From Cruoricaptor ignavus (GTDB taxonomy: Bacteria > Bacteroidota > Bacteroidia > Flavobacteriales > Weeksellaceae), in contig NZ_FQYI01000007.1 of assembly GCF_900141665.1 (NCBI RefSeq), positions 1-64,000 on the forward strand: a stretch of 64,000 nt of DNA, given 5' to 3'. A program made the position numbers and the translations under genes. The notes under the pieces were generated by a model, which saw only the letters and a program-made list of their open reading frames with translations, made no database searches and was not told the DNA's origin. This document shows positions 17,841-26,604 of the stretch, piece by piece (within the stretch, counting starts at the first letter, position 1; each line of letters opens with the position of its first letter).

Positions 17841-19069
17841 GCCAAGGTATAGATTACAAGCCCAACCAAACCGCCAACCAAAGTTCCGTTCACGCGGATA
17901 AACTGTAAATCTTTCCCAACTTCCAGCTCCAGTTTTTCCGAAAGCTCTTTGCCTTCCCAATTGCCCACCGTTGCACTAATCATTTCACCAACACGATGGC
18001 GATTTTTCAGAACCTGCTTGTAGATCGTAGTACGAAGCCACCTATCGATTCGCTGCTGTAACTCGTTGTTATTCTGCAGATTAACTGCAAAATCTCGTAT
18101 GTTTTTTTCGAGATAAATTTTCAGCGTGGATTGCTCTTCCGTCAATAAATCTACCAAGGATTTTTTCACAGAAAGCCAAATATCCGAAGCGTAACTTCCG
18201 ATTTTTTCTTCCGTTAAGAAATTGGTTTTAAATTTATCAAACTCATCGCTCCATTTCTCTCCTGATGAAACCTCTTCAGCAAAAGTTAGTAATTTATTAG
18301 AAATTTCTAATCTAATCGGATGTTCTAAATCCTGCTGAATTTCATCGGCATAGCGCAGCATTCCGGATGTAATTTTATCGGCAATAGCCCTATCCACAAA
18401 TTTCGGGATGATGGCATAGCTTTCCTTTTCCACGCGGTTTTGCACCATTTCCCGATTATTTTCGATGTAAATTTTCAGCTCTCTCGTCAAATTGGTGATG
18501 AGCTTTTGGTGGTCATCTCTGCTTAAGAAGTAATGAATCATCTGCCCAGCCAAAGCATTGATTTCCAAACGATTACCAAAATTCATCGCCTTGTCCGAAA
18601 TAAATTTGGACATCGCTTCATCGTCAATTTTCAGAATTAAATCCTTGAAAATCTCCGAGCCTTCCTGCACCAGAAATTTCTGATTTTTAGGATTCAGAAG
18701 CCAATCTGCAGCGTAGGGTGAAATTTTCAAATTCACAATATAAGGTCGGATACTTTGCGGATTCAAAAAGTTTCCGACCACGAAATTTCCCAAGTTATCA
18801 CCAATGGCATCCTTCTTTTCTTGGATGAGATTGGTGTGCGGAATTTTCAGTCCCAAAGGATGGTGGAACAGCGCCGTAACGGCGAACCAATCTGCCAAGG
18901 CACCCACCATAGCAGCTTCGGAAAACGCCTTCACATAGCCAATCCAGGCACCGCTATTTGATTTTTGCAGCAGCGTCATTCCCACGAAAATCAGCGTCAT
19001 CAGAACGAACAAACCTGTGGCGAAAGTCTTATATTTGCGCAGGCTTCGGCGCTTTTCAGCTTCAGTCAT
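17825..19069 (-). CDS. DUF445 family membrane protein
   Basis: The protein is 414 residues. An N-terminal transmembrane segment ([20 protein letters not shown]) is followed by the DUF445 signature [25 protein letters not shown] and [14 protein letters not shown] long, mostly helical cytoplasmic or periplasmic region ends with a C-terminal hydrophobic helix ([16 protein letters not shown]). Function is unknown; relatives (YjiN) are inner-membrane proteins. It diverges from msrB and overlaps the end of pyrD. Confidence 0.9.
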   Translation of the reverse strand: MTEAEKRRSLRKYKTFATGLFVLMTLIFVGMTLLQKSNSGAWIGYVKAFSEAAMVGALADWFAVTALFHHPLGLKIPHTNLIQEKKDAIGDNLGNFVVGNFLNPQSIRPYIVNLKISPYAADWLLNPKNQKFLVQEGSEIFKDLILKIDDEAMSKFISDKAMNFGNRLEINALAGQMIHYFLSRDDHQKLITNLTRELKIYIENNREMVQNRVEKESYAIIPKFVDRAIADKITSGMLRYADEIQQDLEHPIRLEISNKLLTFAEEVSSGEKWSDEFDKFKTNFLTEEKIGSYASDIWLSVKKSLVDLLTEEQSTLKIYLEKNIRDFAVNLQNNNELQQRIDRWLRTTIYKQVLKNRHRVGEMISATVGNWEGKELSEKLELEVGKDLQFIRVNGTLVGGLVGLVIYTLAQLLL

Positions 19070-19090
19070 TTACTTTTGTTTAAAACGAAA

Positions 19091-19624
19091 ATGCGAAAAC
19101 TCATCATTTATACATTAATGTTTTCGGCGGGAATTTCCTGCTCTCAGCTTCCGCAAAATTCAACCAAAAATAATAAAATCACGATGGATAACAGCAAAAA
19201 CAACCCGTACTATTCCGAAACGGACAGCACGAAAATTAGCGTGAGCAACGAAGATTGGAAAAATGCGCTTTCGCCGGAACTCTACCGGATTGCCCGTGAA
19301 GCCGGTACAGAAAGGCCTTTCACAGGGAAGTACAACGATTTTGATGAAGTGGGCGAATATTTTTGCGCGGCCTGCGGAAATCATCTTTTCAAGAGCACGC
19401 AGAAATTTGCTTCCAGCTGTGGCTGGCCAAGTTTTTTCGAGGCGGATAAAAACGGCGTGATTTACCGCCGCGATTCTTCGCACGGAATGGAGCGCATCGA
19501 AGTGCTGTGCAAGCGCTGCGAATCGCATCTTGGCCATGTTTTCAATGATGGCCCCGAACCTACTGGCCTGCGCTATTGTATGAATTCCGTTAGTTTGAAT
19601 TTTAAGGCGGACGAGCAAGAGTAA
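19091..19624 (+). CDS. msrB: Peptide-methionine (R)-S-oxide reductase, exported
   Basis: MsrB reduces methionine-R-sulfoxide in oxidised proteins. The 177-residue protein from ATG 19091 has a signal peptide ending in a loose lipobox (SAGISC), so it is probably an envelope lipoprotein. The MsrB domain has zinc ligands in CAAC and CKRC, the motif SSCGWPSFFEA, and catalytic Cys163 in LRYCMNSVSL. A TTG start at 18965 would read into the divergent DUF445 gene and was rejected. Confidence 0.93.
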   Translation: MRKLIIYTLMFSAGISCSQLPQNSTKNNKITMDNSKNNPYYSETDSTKISVSNEDWKNALSPELYRIAREAGTERPFTGKYNDFDEVGEYFCAACGNHLFKSTQKFASSCGWPSFFEADKNGVIYRRDSSHGMERIEVLCKRCESHLGHVFNDGPEPTGLRYCMNSVSLNFKADEQE

Positions 19625-19727
19625 CTAACTCAAAATCAACAATTTAACAATTTTAAACAAAATCTTAACGGAACGCTAAAGTTTCGTTAAACTCTCTTGT
19701 TTTCAAGTTTAAACCTTTGAGGTTTTC

Positions 19728-19735
19728 TAATTTTG
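19728..19735 (+). promoter_or_regulatory. -7 box upstream of the L,D-transpeptidase-like gene
   Basis: TAATTTTG matches TAnnTTTG and lies 29 bp before the ATG at 19765. The nearest upstream TTG is 28 nt away, longer than the usual spacing. Confidence 0.4.
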
Positions 19736-19764
19736 CAGCGCTAAATCACTTAACATAATTTTTG

Positions 19765-20505
19765 ATGAAAAAACTTTTGGCATCGCTTGCATTGGTTTCC
19801 GCGCTTTCGACCTCGTTCATCAACCGTGAAAATTTTGAAACGAAAACCATTGAAAACAAGGCAGTTAGCGAAGTAAAGTCAATTTCAGAAATTAAGGAAA
19901 ATGCGGTTTCTTCCGCGGAAATTTTTTCCACGATTGATTTTTCAGGCATCAATCAGCTGAATCCTGAAGTTTTCGAAAAAGCCTACAAGGGTTTCCAGAA
20001 ATTGAAAGCGGCGGGCAAGCTTCCGGAGGAATCGCAGATTCTCAGCATCGTAGATTTTTCGCTGTCATCCAACACAAAAAGGCTGTGGATTATCGATTTG
20101 AATTCCAAAAAAGTGCTGTTTAATTCGTTGGTTGCCCACGGAAAAAATACCGGCGATGAATTTGCTACTAATTTTTCCAACAACCGAAACTCCCTGCAAT
20201 CCAGCCTTGGATTTTATGTGACGGACGACACCTACTTCGGTGGCAACGGTTACTCGCTGCGTTTGCATGGGATGGATAGGGGTTGGAACGATGCGGCGCT
20301 TGAACGGGCAGTGGTGATGCACGGCGCAAAGTATGTGAGCGAGCAGTTTGCGGCGCAGCACAAGAGAATTGGCAGAAGCTGGGGCTGCCCTGCGGTGCCG
20401 AGCGAATTGGCGCAACAAATCATCGATACCGTGAAAGGCAAGCAGTGCCTTTTCCTTTATTACCCTGACCAAAATTACCTTTCAAGTTCGGAATGGCTTT
20501 TGTGA
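19765..20505 (+). CDS. Murein L,D-transpeptidase catalytic domain family protein (YkuD-like)
   Basis: This 246-residue exported protein from ATG 19765 has a signal peptide (LLASLALVSALSTSFI) and a linker. Its catalytic domain is of the YkuD-like type (PF13645), with the substrate-binding LRLHGMDRGWND, VVMHGAKYVSE and the catalytic RIGRSWGCPAV (Cys208 in the SxGC motif). The family is thought to form or remodel peptidoglycan cross-links through L,D-linkages or to attach proteins to the wall. It stands alone between its own promoter region and a strong terminator. Confidence 0.88.
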   Translation: MKKLLASLALVSALSTSFINRENFETKTIENKAVSEVKSISEIKENAVSSAEIFSTIDFSGINQLNPEVFEKAYKGFQKLKAAGKLPEESQILSIVDFSLSSNTKRLWIIDLNSKKVLFNSLVAHGKNTGDEFATNFSNNRNSLQSSLGFYVTDDTYFGGNGYSLRLHGMDRGWNDAALERAVVMHGAKYVSEQFAAQHKRIGRSWGCPAVPSELAQQIIDTVKGKQCLFLYYPDQNYLSSSEWLL

Positions 20506-20532
20506 TTATTTCAAAAATTTAACAGAAAAATT

Positions 20533-20567
20533 AAAAATCCCTAAATCTTGAGTTTAGGGATTTTTTT
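20533..20567 (+). terminator. Terminator of the L,D-transpeptidase-like gene
   Basis: AAAAATCCCTAAA pairs perfectly with TTTAGGGATTTTT, followed by further T residues. Confidence 0.92.
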
Positions 20568-20591
20568 GTCTCGTAATAAATTTAGCAAAAT

Positions 20592-20622
20592 AAAAAATCC
20601 GCAATAAAAACTGCGGATTTTT
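20592..20622 (-). terminator. Terminator of the TPR gene
   Basis: On the minus strand AAATCCGCA...TGCGGATTT forms a hairpin ending in T residues, 14 bp after the TPR stop codon. It stands back to back with the plus-strand terminator. Confidence 0.88.
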
Positions 20623-20635
20623 AAAAATTTTAAAT

Positions 20636-22006
20636 TCACTTCTTCGTCTTTTTTGGCTTCCTGCCCTTACCTATTATGGTTGGATATTTCATCACCATTT
20701 CACTGTAGATGCTGTCGTCCATTTCCAAGGCTTTTTCTAAGGCTAACTTTGCATCTTCCTCATAATCAAGCATATACAAGCAATTGCTGATTTGGTAGAA
20801 AAGCTCTGCACGGTTGTGGATTTTTATCGCCTGATTTAAAACTGTGATGGCTTCTTCGTACTCGTGCAGCAGCATCAGAACTTCCGAATAAGCGTACCAG
20901 TTGTAAAATCTTCCAGGCTCAATCTCCACGATTTTCCGCAGGCAAGCAACACTCTGCTCGAACATTCCGCTATCGATGTACAGGAAGGCAAGCCGCTTCT
21001 GAAACTCCACATCGCCTTCGTTCAGCGCCACGGCTTCCCGCGCGAAATGCAGGGCCTCCCTTCGCTGCCCGCTCTCTTCGTAAATCGCGCTCTGCTCCAT
21101 CATCGAAAGGTAAAACTGCGGGTCTTCCACCAGAGATTTCTGGAAGGCTTTTAGCGCCTTCATCGGCTGCTGCATTTCGCGGTAGCACAGCCCGATTTTG
21201 TAGTAGGTATAGGCTTTCGTGAATTCTATTTCCAGTAGCTCTTCGTACACTCCTATCGCATTTTCCCACTGCTTCATCGCTTCGTAGCAGGCCGCCTTAT
21301 TTGCGTAAACGCCGATGGCATCGCTGTTTATGGCCAGAAGGTAATCAAAACCACGGATGGCTTCCTCGTAATTTTTTCGGCTGAAGTAGAATTGCCCGTA
21401 CTCATTCCACGCCGTTTCCGAAAACGGAAATTGGTTGATGTAGTCGTTCAGGAAATTTATCGCCTCATCGTGCCGCTGCAATTGTGCGTAGCAAAACATA
21501 ATGTTTTCCAGCGCATAATCGTCCTGCGGTTCGTATTGCAGCGCAAGTTTGTAGTGCTTCAGGGCGTTGAACGGGTCGTTTAGATTTACAAATTCATCGG
21601 CAATAAAGTTGTGCAGAAAATCTTCTTCCTGCTCAAATTCCAGCGCCTTTTCGCAATACTCGATGGATTTTTGCGGATTGCCAAGGTTGGAATAATACTT
21701 CGCACAGCACACGAAAAAATCGGTGCTTTCCATTCCCAAATCGCGAAGTTCTCGAATGATTTTTTTCGCTGCAGGATAATTTTCCAGTTCCAGCAAAACT
21801 TCCAATTCCTTGGTTTTCAGCTCGATGCAATTTGGGTGAAGTTGCTTTGCAAAATTCACGGCAAGCTCTGCGAGATTAATATCTCCAATTTCCAGATAAT
21901 AAATGATAATGTCCTCCAGCTCTTCGCTGTCGAAATAAGTTTGCTCGCCGGTTTCCAGCATCTGCTCGAACTTTTTCGCAAGCTCGTTTTCAAAAAATTC
22001 TTCCAA
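20636..22006 (-). CDS. Tetratricopeptide repeat protein
   Basis: The 456-residue protein consists of an acidic N-terminal segment and about ten TPR units, recognisable from repeated pairs such as PQKSIEYCEKALEFE, PFNALKHYKLALQYEP, RHDEAINFLNDYINQFP, NYEEAIRGFDYLLAIN and QPMKALKAFQKSLVEDP. It ends in a basic tail (GKGRKPKKTKK). There is no signal peptide, so it is probably a cytoplasmic scaffold. The partner is unknown. A toxin-antitoxin pair lies immediately upstream. Confidence 0.9.
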   Translation of the reverse strand: MEEFFENELAKKFEQMLETGEQTYFDSEELEDIIIYYLEIGDINLAELAVNFAKQLHPNCIELKTKELEVLLELENYPAAKKIIRELRDLGMESTDFFVCCAKYYSNLGNPQKSIEYCEKALEFEQEEDFLHNFIADEFVNLNDPFNALKHYKLALQYEPQDDYALENIMFCYAQLQRHDEAINFLNDYINQFPFSETAWNEYGQFYFSRKNYEEAIRGFDYLLAINSDAIGVYANKAACYEAMKQWENAIGVYEELLEIEFTKAYTYYKIGLCYREMQQPMKALKAFQKSLVEDPQFYLSMMEQSAIYEESGQRREALHFAREAVALNEGDVEFQKRLAFLYIDSGMFEQSVACLRKIVEIEPGRFYNWYAYSEVLMLLHEYEEAITVLNQAIKIHNRAELFYQISNCLYMLDYEEDAKLALEKALEMDDSIYSEMVMKYPTIIGKGRKPKKTKK

Positions 22007-22075
22007 TATTCTTCTAAATCGTCCTTCCCAAAGTTCGAAAATTTTTTACAAACTTCGGAAGACTTTTTTGTTAAA

Positions 22076-22384
22076 TTAAAGTGAAATTAAATGCCGCTTA
22101 TCGGGATTTTGCCTGTTGGAAAAGAATGATAATATTTCAATATTTTCTCCCACTACTTGGTAATAGAGCGTATTATATTTCAAAACTGTCACTTTGCGAA
22201 CATCACGAAATTCTGAGAGTTTAAATGACAATGGGTTTTCCAAAATTGCATCCAAATATTTCCTCAGTTCATTTAGAAGCCTTCGAATTTCTTTCTCAGA
22301 AAAATTCTCTTCCAAATAATTAATTGTACCCTCCAAATCTTCCTCAGCCTGCGGTGTCCAAAGAATTTTATAAGTATTTTTCAT
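22076..22384 (-). CDS. RelE/ParE family toxin
   Basis: The 102-residue protein has the plasmid-stabilisation pattern: YKILWTPQAEEDLEGTINYL, EKEIRRLLNELRKYLDAI, PLSFKLSEFRDVRKVTV, and YNTLYYQVVGENIEILSFF with the final R-Q-N-P-D-K. It is most like the RelE/ParE superfamily; the exact target cannot be read from sequence. Its start overlaps the end of a short upstream gene by 17 bp, as expected of an antitoxin-toxin pair. Confidence 0.85.
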   Translation of the reverse strand: MKNTYKILWTPQAEEDLEGTINYLEENFSEKEIRRLLNELRKYLDAILENPLSFKLSEFRDVRKVTVLKYNTLYYQVVGENIEILSFFSNRQNPDKRHLISL

Positions 22385-22541
22385 ACTTCTTTATCACCTC
22401 AGAATGGGGTTTTAACAGCCCGGCTTTTGCCTGACGCATACCATTTTCCACAGCCTTCCTCTCCTCCGCAGAAACTTTCTTCTCCTCCAAAATCTCCTTC
22501 CGGAATTTTTCGTCGTCGATGTTTTTGGTTAATTCCTCCAT
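22368..22541 (-). CDS. Short antitoxin-like protein of the second TA pair
   Basis: This is a 57-residue open frame starting at ATG 22541 (MEELTKNIDDEKFRKEILEE). It is rich in charged helix formers (KKVSAEERKAVENGMRQAK) and ends IKKYEKYL. Size, charge, order and the 17-bp overlap with the RelE/ParE toxin identify it as the likely antitoxin. I do not see a clear DNA-binding ribbon-helix-helix, so it may belong to the small group of unclassified antitoxins. It starts 20 bp downstream of glmM on the same strand. Confidence 0.72.
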   Translation of the reverse strand: MEELTKNIDDEKFRKEILEEKKVSAEERKAVENGMRQAKAGLLKPHSEVIKKYEKYL

Positions 22542-22560
22542 ATTTCCAAGTTAAAAAAAC

Positions 22561-23943
22561 TCACGCCAAACTCCTGATCTTCGCAATCATCGCATCGCCA
22601 AGTTCATCGGCTTCCTGCTGAGTGTGCGCCTCGGTGTAAATTCGGATAATAGGCTCCGTGTTAGATTTCCGCAAATGCACCCAGTTGTTTTCAAAATCAA
22701 TTTTCACGCCATCCATTGTGGAAACCTCATCATTTGGATAGGCTTCCCGCACTTTTGTTAAAAGCGCATCCACATCAATTTCCGGCGTCAGCTCGATTTT
22801 TTTCTTGCCCATAAAATACGGCGGATATGTGGCCCTAAGTTCGGAAACCGTCTTGTTTTCCTTCGCTAAGTGTGTGAGAAACAGCGCGATGCCAACCAGC
22901 GAATCTCTGCCGTAATGCAGCTCAGGGTAGATGATGCCGCCATTTCCTTCGCCGCCAATTACCGCATTTTTTTCCTTCATCAGGTTCACCACATTTACTT
23001 CGCCCACAGCACTTGCAAAGTATTCACAATCAGAGAGTTGGCTTACATCTCTGAGCGCTCTGCTCGATGAAAGGTTCGAAACCGAGCAGCCCTTCGTATT
23101 CCTCAGCACATAATCTGCCACGGCAACCAGCGTATATTCTTCGCCGAACATCTCGCCGTTTTCATCAATCAGCGCCAGCCTGTCCACATCAGGATCCACC
23201 ACGATGCCCAGGTCTGCATTTTCCTTTTTCACGAGTTCGCAAATGTCCGTCAGGTGCTCTTTCAAAGGCTCCGGGTTGTGCGGGAAATGGCCGTTCGGCT
23301 CGCAGTAAAGCTCTACGACTTCGCAGCCTAATTTTTCCAAAAGCGGCGGAATCGCGATGCCACCGGTAGAGTTCACCGCATCCAGCACCACCTTATATTT
23401 CCTCGCCTTTACGGCTTCTGCATCCACCAATTTCAAATCAAGAATTTTTTGGATGTGAATTTCAAAGCCCTCATCATTGGTTTCATAGCTGCCCAAATCA
23501 TCGATTTCGGCAAAGGTAAAATCCTCATTCTCAGCAAGTTGCAAAACTTCTGCACCAGCTTCTGCATTGATGAATTCACCCTTTTCGTTTAGAAGTTTCA
23601 GCGCGTTCCATTGCTTTGGATTGTGCGATGCCGTCAGGATTATGCCGCCGTCTGCCTTCAGTTCTGACACCATCACTTCCACCGTTGGCGTTGTGGAAAG
23701 GCCAAGGTCAATCACATTTATTCCCAGTCCTTGCAAAGTTGCCGTGACAAGGGATGACACCATTTGCCCGGAAATTCTTGCATCTCTTCCGATGACCAGC
23801 GTTAGGTTTTTCCGCTGATTTTTATTCTGAAGCCAGGTGCCGAAAGCTGCGGTAAATTTCACCACATCCAGCGGCGTAAGGTTGTCGTTCACTTTGCCGC
23901 CAATCGTTCCGCGGATTCCTGATATTGATTTGATTAAAGCCAT
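22561..23943 (-). CDS. glmM: Phosphoglucosamine mutase
   Basis: GlmM interconverts glucosamine-6-phosphate and glucosamine-1-phosphate on the way to UDP-GlcNAc for the cell wall. The 460-residue protein begins with the substrate loop SGIRGTIGGKVNDNLTP and carries the phosphoserine motif TASHNPKQWNALK. Metal ligands are in VDPDVDRLALID, the sugar-specificity loop is GGEGNGGIIYPELHYGRDSL, and the phosphate loop is RKSNTEPIIRIYTEA. Bacteroidota proteins of this subtype are sometimes labelled phosphomannomutase, so GlmM is likely but not proven. Confidence 0.88.
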   Translation of the reverse strand: MALIKSISGIRGTIGGKVNDNLTPLDVVKFTAAFGTWLQNKNQRKNLTLVIGRDARISGQMVSSLVTATLQGLGINVIDLGLSTTPTVEVMVSELKADGGIILTASHNPKQWNALKLLNEKGEFINAEAGAEVLQLAENEDFTFAEIDDLGSYETNDEGFEIHIQKILDLKLVDAEAVKARKYKVVLDAVNSTGGIAIPPLLEKLGCEVVELYCEPNGHFPHNPEPLKEHLTDICELVKKENADLGIVVDPDVDRLALIDENGEMFGEEYTLVAVADYVLRNTKGCSVSNLSSSRALRDVSQLSDCEYFASAVGEVNVVNLMKEKNAVIGGEGNGGIIYPELHYGRDSLVGIALFLTHLAKENKTVSELRATYPPYFMGKKKIELTPEIDVDALLTKVREAYPNDEVSTMDGVKIDFENNWVHLRKSNTEPIIRIYTEAHTQQEADELGDAMIAKIRSLA

Positions 23944-23992
23944 GCTTAGTTTAAGATTAGAAGTTTGAAATTGGTGATTTGGATGTTTTCAG

Positions 23993-24000
23993 CAAATTTA
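23993..24000 (-). promoter_or_regulatory. -7 box upstream of glmM
   Basis: TAAATTTG on the minus strand matches TAnnTTTG, about 50 nt before the glmM ATG. No -33 element at the right distance was seen. Confidence 0.4.
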
Positions 24001-24070
24001 CGCAAAGTTCGGATTAATAGTAAGATTAATCCAGCAAAGCGAAAGCATCTGCTGCCGTTTCAAACTTAGC

Positions 24071-24100
24071 AAAATTTCCTGGGAAATCTTTCAGGGAAAA
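24071..24100 (-). terminator. Probable terminator of the feo operon
   Basis: On the minus strand TTTTCCCTG pairs imperfectly with CAGGAAATTTT directly after the stop of the small Cys-rich gene, followed by T residues. One bulge makes it weaker than the others in this window. Confidence 0.5.
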
Positions 24101-24253
24101 TCAATTACCGCAGCCACAATTATCTTCGCAGCCTCCTTTTTTGCTGAATTTCTTTGGCGAAAAATTCTTGCGGAAAATCCTGAAAATAGCGTAGAATGCC
24201 GACAAAACCAGCAGGCCTAAGATGATGTACTGAATGAGCAGAGAAGTTTCCAT
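24101..24253 (-). CDS. FeoB-associated Cys-rich membrane protein
   Basis: This 50-residue protein has one transmembrane helix (LIQYIILGLLVLSAFYAIF), a basic stretch (RKNFSPKKFSKK) and a C-terminal cysteine cluster (GGCEDNCGCGN). This matches the small proteins found after FeoB in many Bacteroidota and Firmicutes. It probably helps FeoB assembly or binds iron near the pore; this is inferred. Its ATG overlaps the feoB stop codon as TGATG, so translation is probably coupled. Confidence 0.88.
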   Translation of the reverse strand: METSLLIQYIILGLLVLSAFYAIFRIFRKNFSPKKFSKKGGCEDNCGCGN

Positions 24254-26208
24254 CATTTAAAAATCTGATAAACCAAAAGTGCCGCAATGTAGGCAAGCGA
24301 CGTCATCCCCAGCATTTGTCCTGCCGTCCATTTCCACGATTGCGTTTCGCGGTAAACGATGGCTACCGTGGAAGCGCACTGCATCGCGAAAGCGTAGAAA
24401 ACCAGGATGGAAAGCCCTGTGGCAAGGCTGTAAATTTTTTCGCCGCTTGGCCAGGTGTCGGCGTGCATTTTCTCGATGAGCTTGGTTTCCGGCGCATCTT
24501 CTTCCAGGCTGTAAAGCGTGCTCATCGTGCCCACGAAAACTTCCCTGGCCACGAAGCTTGTGAGGATGCCCACGCCAATTTTCCAGTCGTAGCCTAAAGG
24601 TTTTATCGCAGGCTCAATGATTTGCCCTGCTTTTGCCAGGTAAGAATCCTGCATTTCCACATCGGTGGCCACGAATTTTTGCTGGGGCTCGGTTTTCGGG
24701 CCTATGAAGCTGAAAAACCAGATGATGATGCTGATGAAGAAAATAATGCGCCCTGCACCGTTGATAAATTCCCACACTCTTGCCAGCATCAGCTTGAAAT
24801 CTTTCCAGAACATCGGCATTTTGTAAGTCGGCAAATCCATCACCAGGAAAGATTTTTTTCCGGTTTTAATGATTTTATCCAAAATAAATGCAGAGAAAAT
24901 CGCCGCCAGAAAACCGAGGGTGTACATCGCCAGAAGTGCCAGCGCATCGTACCGGATGCCGAGAAAATCGCCAGAGGGAATAACCAGCGTGATGATGGTG
25001 GTGTAGATGGGTAGCCTGGCAGAGCAGGTCATAAACGGCGTTACAAGTACGGTGATGAGCCGCTCTTTAGCATTCTCGATGTTGCGGGCTGCCATAATGG
25101 CAGGTATCGCGCAGGCTGTGCCAGAAACCAGCGGCACCACGCTTTTCCCATTCAGCCCGAATGGCCGCAGAAGCCTATCCATCAAAAATACCGCCCTTGC
25201 CATATAGCCGGAATCTTCCAGCAGATACAGGAAAAACATCAGGATGCCGATTTGCGGTGCGAAAACTGCGATGCCGCCAATTCCTGGAATTATCCCGTTG
25301 GAAACCAATGAATTAAGCGGGCCCTCTGGCAAATTCTGATGTGCCACGGCAGAAAGCCACGAGAAGCCGTCCTCAATCCAGCTCATCGGAAATTCCGCCA
25401 TCCAGAAAACCGCCTGAAACAGCATCAGCAGCACGATTCCGAAGATTATATAGCCGAGAACTGGGTGCACCAGGATTTTGTCCAATTTTTCCGTGAGCAG
25501 TTCTTTGGCATCTGGTTTTTGGTGGTAAACTTCCGGCAGAAATTTTTCAATGTTCTGATATCGCCTTACTGTTTCCTGCGTTTGTAATCGCCTTGCTGAA
25601 AGGTTTTTGGGTAAATTTTTCCCGGAAGCAAATTCCGCCCATTCGCTATAATTTTTCGCGAAAGTATGCTCTGCCGGAATTTCAAACTGCGGTTTTTCGC
25701 TGATGCTGAATTCCTGCTGATGTATGGCTTCCTTCAGCGCATCAATGCCCTGCTGAGCTTTGGCATTCATCCCTAAAACCTTTACACCGAGTTTTTCGCT
25801 AAGTAATTGTAAATCAATGGAAACGCCGCGCTTTTCCGCTTCATCGGTTTGGTTGATGACTACCAAAAGCGGCAGCCCTAAATCTTGCAATTGCTGAAAA
25901 AGCAGTAGGCCGCGCTTTAAGTTCAGCGCTTCGATGATGTAAACAATTCCTGAGTAATTCTCTTGATTTTCAAACAGATAGCGTGCGAAAACCGCATCAT
26001 CTTCCGCCGAAGGATAGATGCTGTAGGCGCCAGGCAAATCTACCACCTGCACTTCCTGGTTTCGGTAGGTGTAGTTTCCCCTGAGCGATGCTACCGTAAC
26101 GCCGGCGTAATTTCCGGTTTTCTGCGTGGTGTTGCACAGCGCGTTGAAAATCGTAGATTTCCCAACATTCGGGTTGCCTACCAGTAAAATTTCCTTCCGT
26201 TCCTGCAT
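24253..26208 (-). CDS. feoB: Ferrous iron transport protein B
   Basis: FeoB is the GTP-driven Fe(II) importer of the inner membrane. The 651-residue protein has an N-terminal G domain with Walker A GNPNVGKST at residues 11-19, DLPGAYSI (G3) and NQTDEAEK (G4). The two Gate/Nucleoside-recognition membrane domains follow, with VSGTACAIPAIMAARN, TCSARLPIYTTI and ILTSFVAREVFVGTMSTL. It is shorter than the E. coli protein (773) but usual for this phylum. It is the middle gene of feoA-feoB-small Cys-rich protein. Confidence 0.96.
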   Translation of the reverse strand: MQERKEILLVGNPNVGKSTIFNALCNTTQKTGNYAGVTVASLRGNYTYRNQEVQVVDLPGAYSIYPSAEDDAVFARYLFENQENYSGIVYIIEALNLKRGLLLFQQLQDLGLPLLVVINQTDEAEKRGVSIDLQLLSEKLGVKVLGMNAKAQQGIDALKEAIHQQEFSISEKPQFEIPAEHTFAKNYSEWAEFASGKNLPKNLSARRLQTQETVRRYQNIEKFLPEVYHQKPDAKELLTEKLDKILVHPVLGYIIFGIVLLMLFQAVFWMAEFPMSWIEDGFSWLSAVAHQNLPEGPLNSLVSNGIIPGIGGIAVFAPQIGILMFFLYLLEDSGYMARAVFLMDRLLRPFGLNGKSVVPLVSGTACAIPAIMAARNIENAKERLITVLVTPFMTCSARLPIYTTIITLVIPSGDFLGIRYDALALLAMYTLGFLAAIFSAFILDKIIKTGKKSFLVMDLPTYKMPMFWKDFKLMLARVWEFINGAGRIIFFISIIIWFFSFIGPKTEPQQKFVATDVEMQDSYLAKAGQIIEPAIKPLGYDWKIGVGILTSFVAREVFVGTMSTLYSLEEDAPETKLIEKMHADTWPSGEKIYSLATGLSILVFYAFAMQCASTVAIVYRETQSWKWTAGQMLGMTSLAYIAALLVYQIFK

Positions 26209-26229
26209 TGCTTCCGCCGAAACTTTTGG

Positions 26230-26481
26230 TTAAAGGCTTTCTACCTGTATGTACCGCGCTTCTTCTTCGCGCAGTGCCAGCCTGCTTTTTTCTGTGCCGA
26301 ATTCTATGTAGAGTGGCCCGCGAAACGGCGCCTGATAAAGCACGCGGAATTTTGTGCCGGGCACCAGACCCATTTCCACGATTTTGCAGGGCATCGTATC
26401 CTGCCCATCGTTATAATCGCAGATTTGCCCGAGTTTCTTTTTCGGGAAGCAGCATAGAGTTTCTTTTTTCAGGCTATCCAT
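26230..26481 (-). CDS. feoA: FeoA family protein
   Basis: The 83-residue SH3-like protein carries the FeoA pattern CKIVEMGLVPGTKFRVLYQAP and a C-terminal LREEEARYIQVES. FeoA is a small cytosolic partner that regulates FeoB. It lies 21 bp upstream of feoB and leads the operon. The N-terminus has a Cys pair (TLCCFPKKK) that may matter for iron, an inference. Confidence 0.92.
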   Translation of the reverse strand: MDSLKKETLCCFPKKKLGQICDYNDGQDTMPCKIVEMGLVPGTKFRVLYQAPFRGPLYIEFGTEKSRLALREEEARYIQVESL

Positions 26482-26499
26482 CGGCTTCGCTTTGGTTGC

Positions 26500-26507
26500 A
26501 AAGTTAG
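26500..26507 (-). promoter_or_regulatory. -7 box of the feo operon
   Basis: TAACTTTG on the minus strand fits TAnnTTTG, 18 nt before the feoA ATG. No iron-regulator palindrome could be recognised by eye. Confidence 0.45.
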
Positions 26508-26560
26508 CTAATTTAAATTTAATCTAATTAACGCCTGAGAGAAACCCAAGATTAACGCAT

Positions 26561-26586
26561 AAAAAAACTGCCCACAGGGAGCAGTT
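26561..26586 (-). terminator. Terminator of the GLPGLI gene
   Basis: On the minus strand AACTGCTCCCTGTGGGCAGTT forms a hairpin followed by seven T residues, just after the GLPGLI stop. Confidence 0.85.
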
Positions 26587-26604
26587 GATCAGAATCTTAG
26601 TGAA

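Noticed and set aside
18965-19090. TTG-started extension of msrB.
   Set aside because: It reads through the divergent DUF445 start, and the ATG at 19091 gives a signal peptide.
24253-26208. FeoB as a truncated gene because it is shorter than the E. coli protein.
   Set aside because: All G motifs and both membrane gate regions are present, and the length is common in Bacteroidota.
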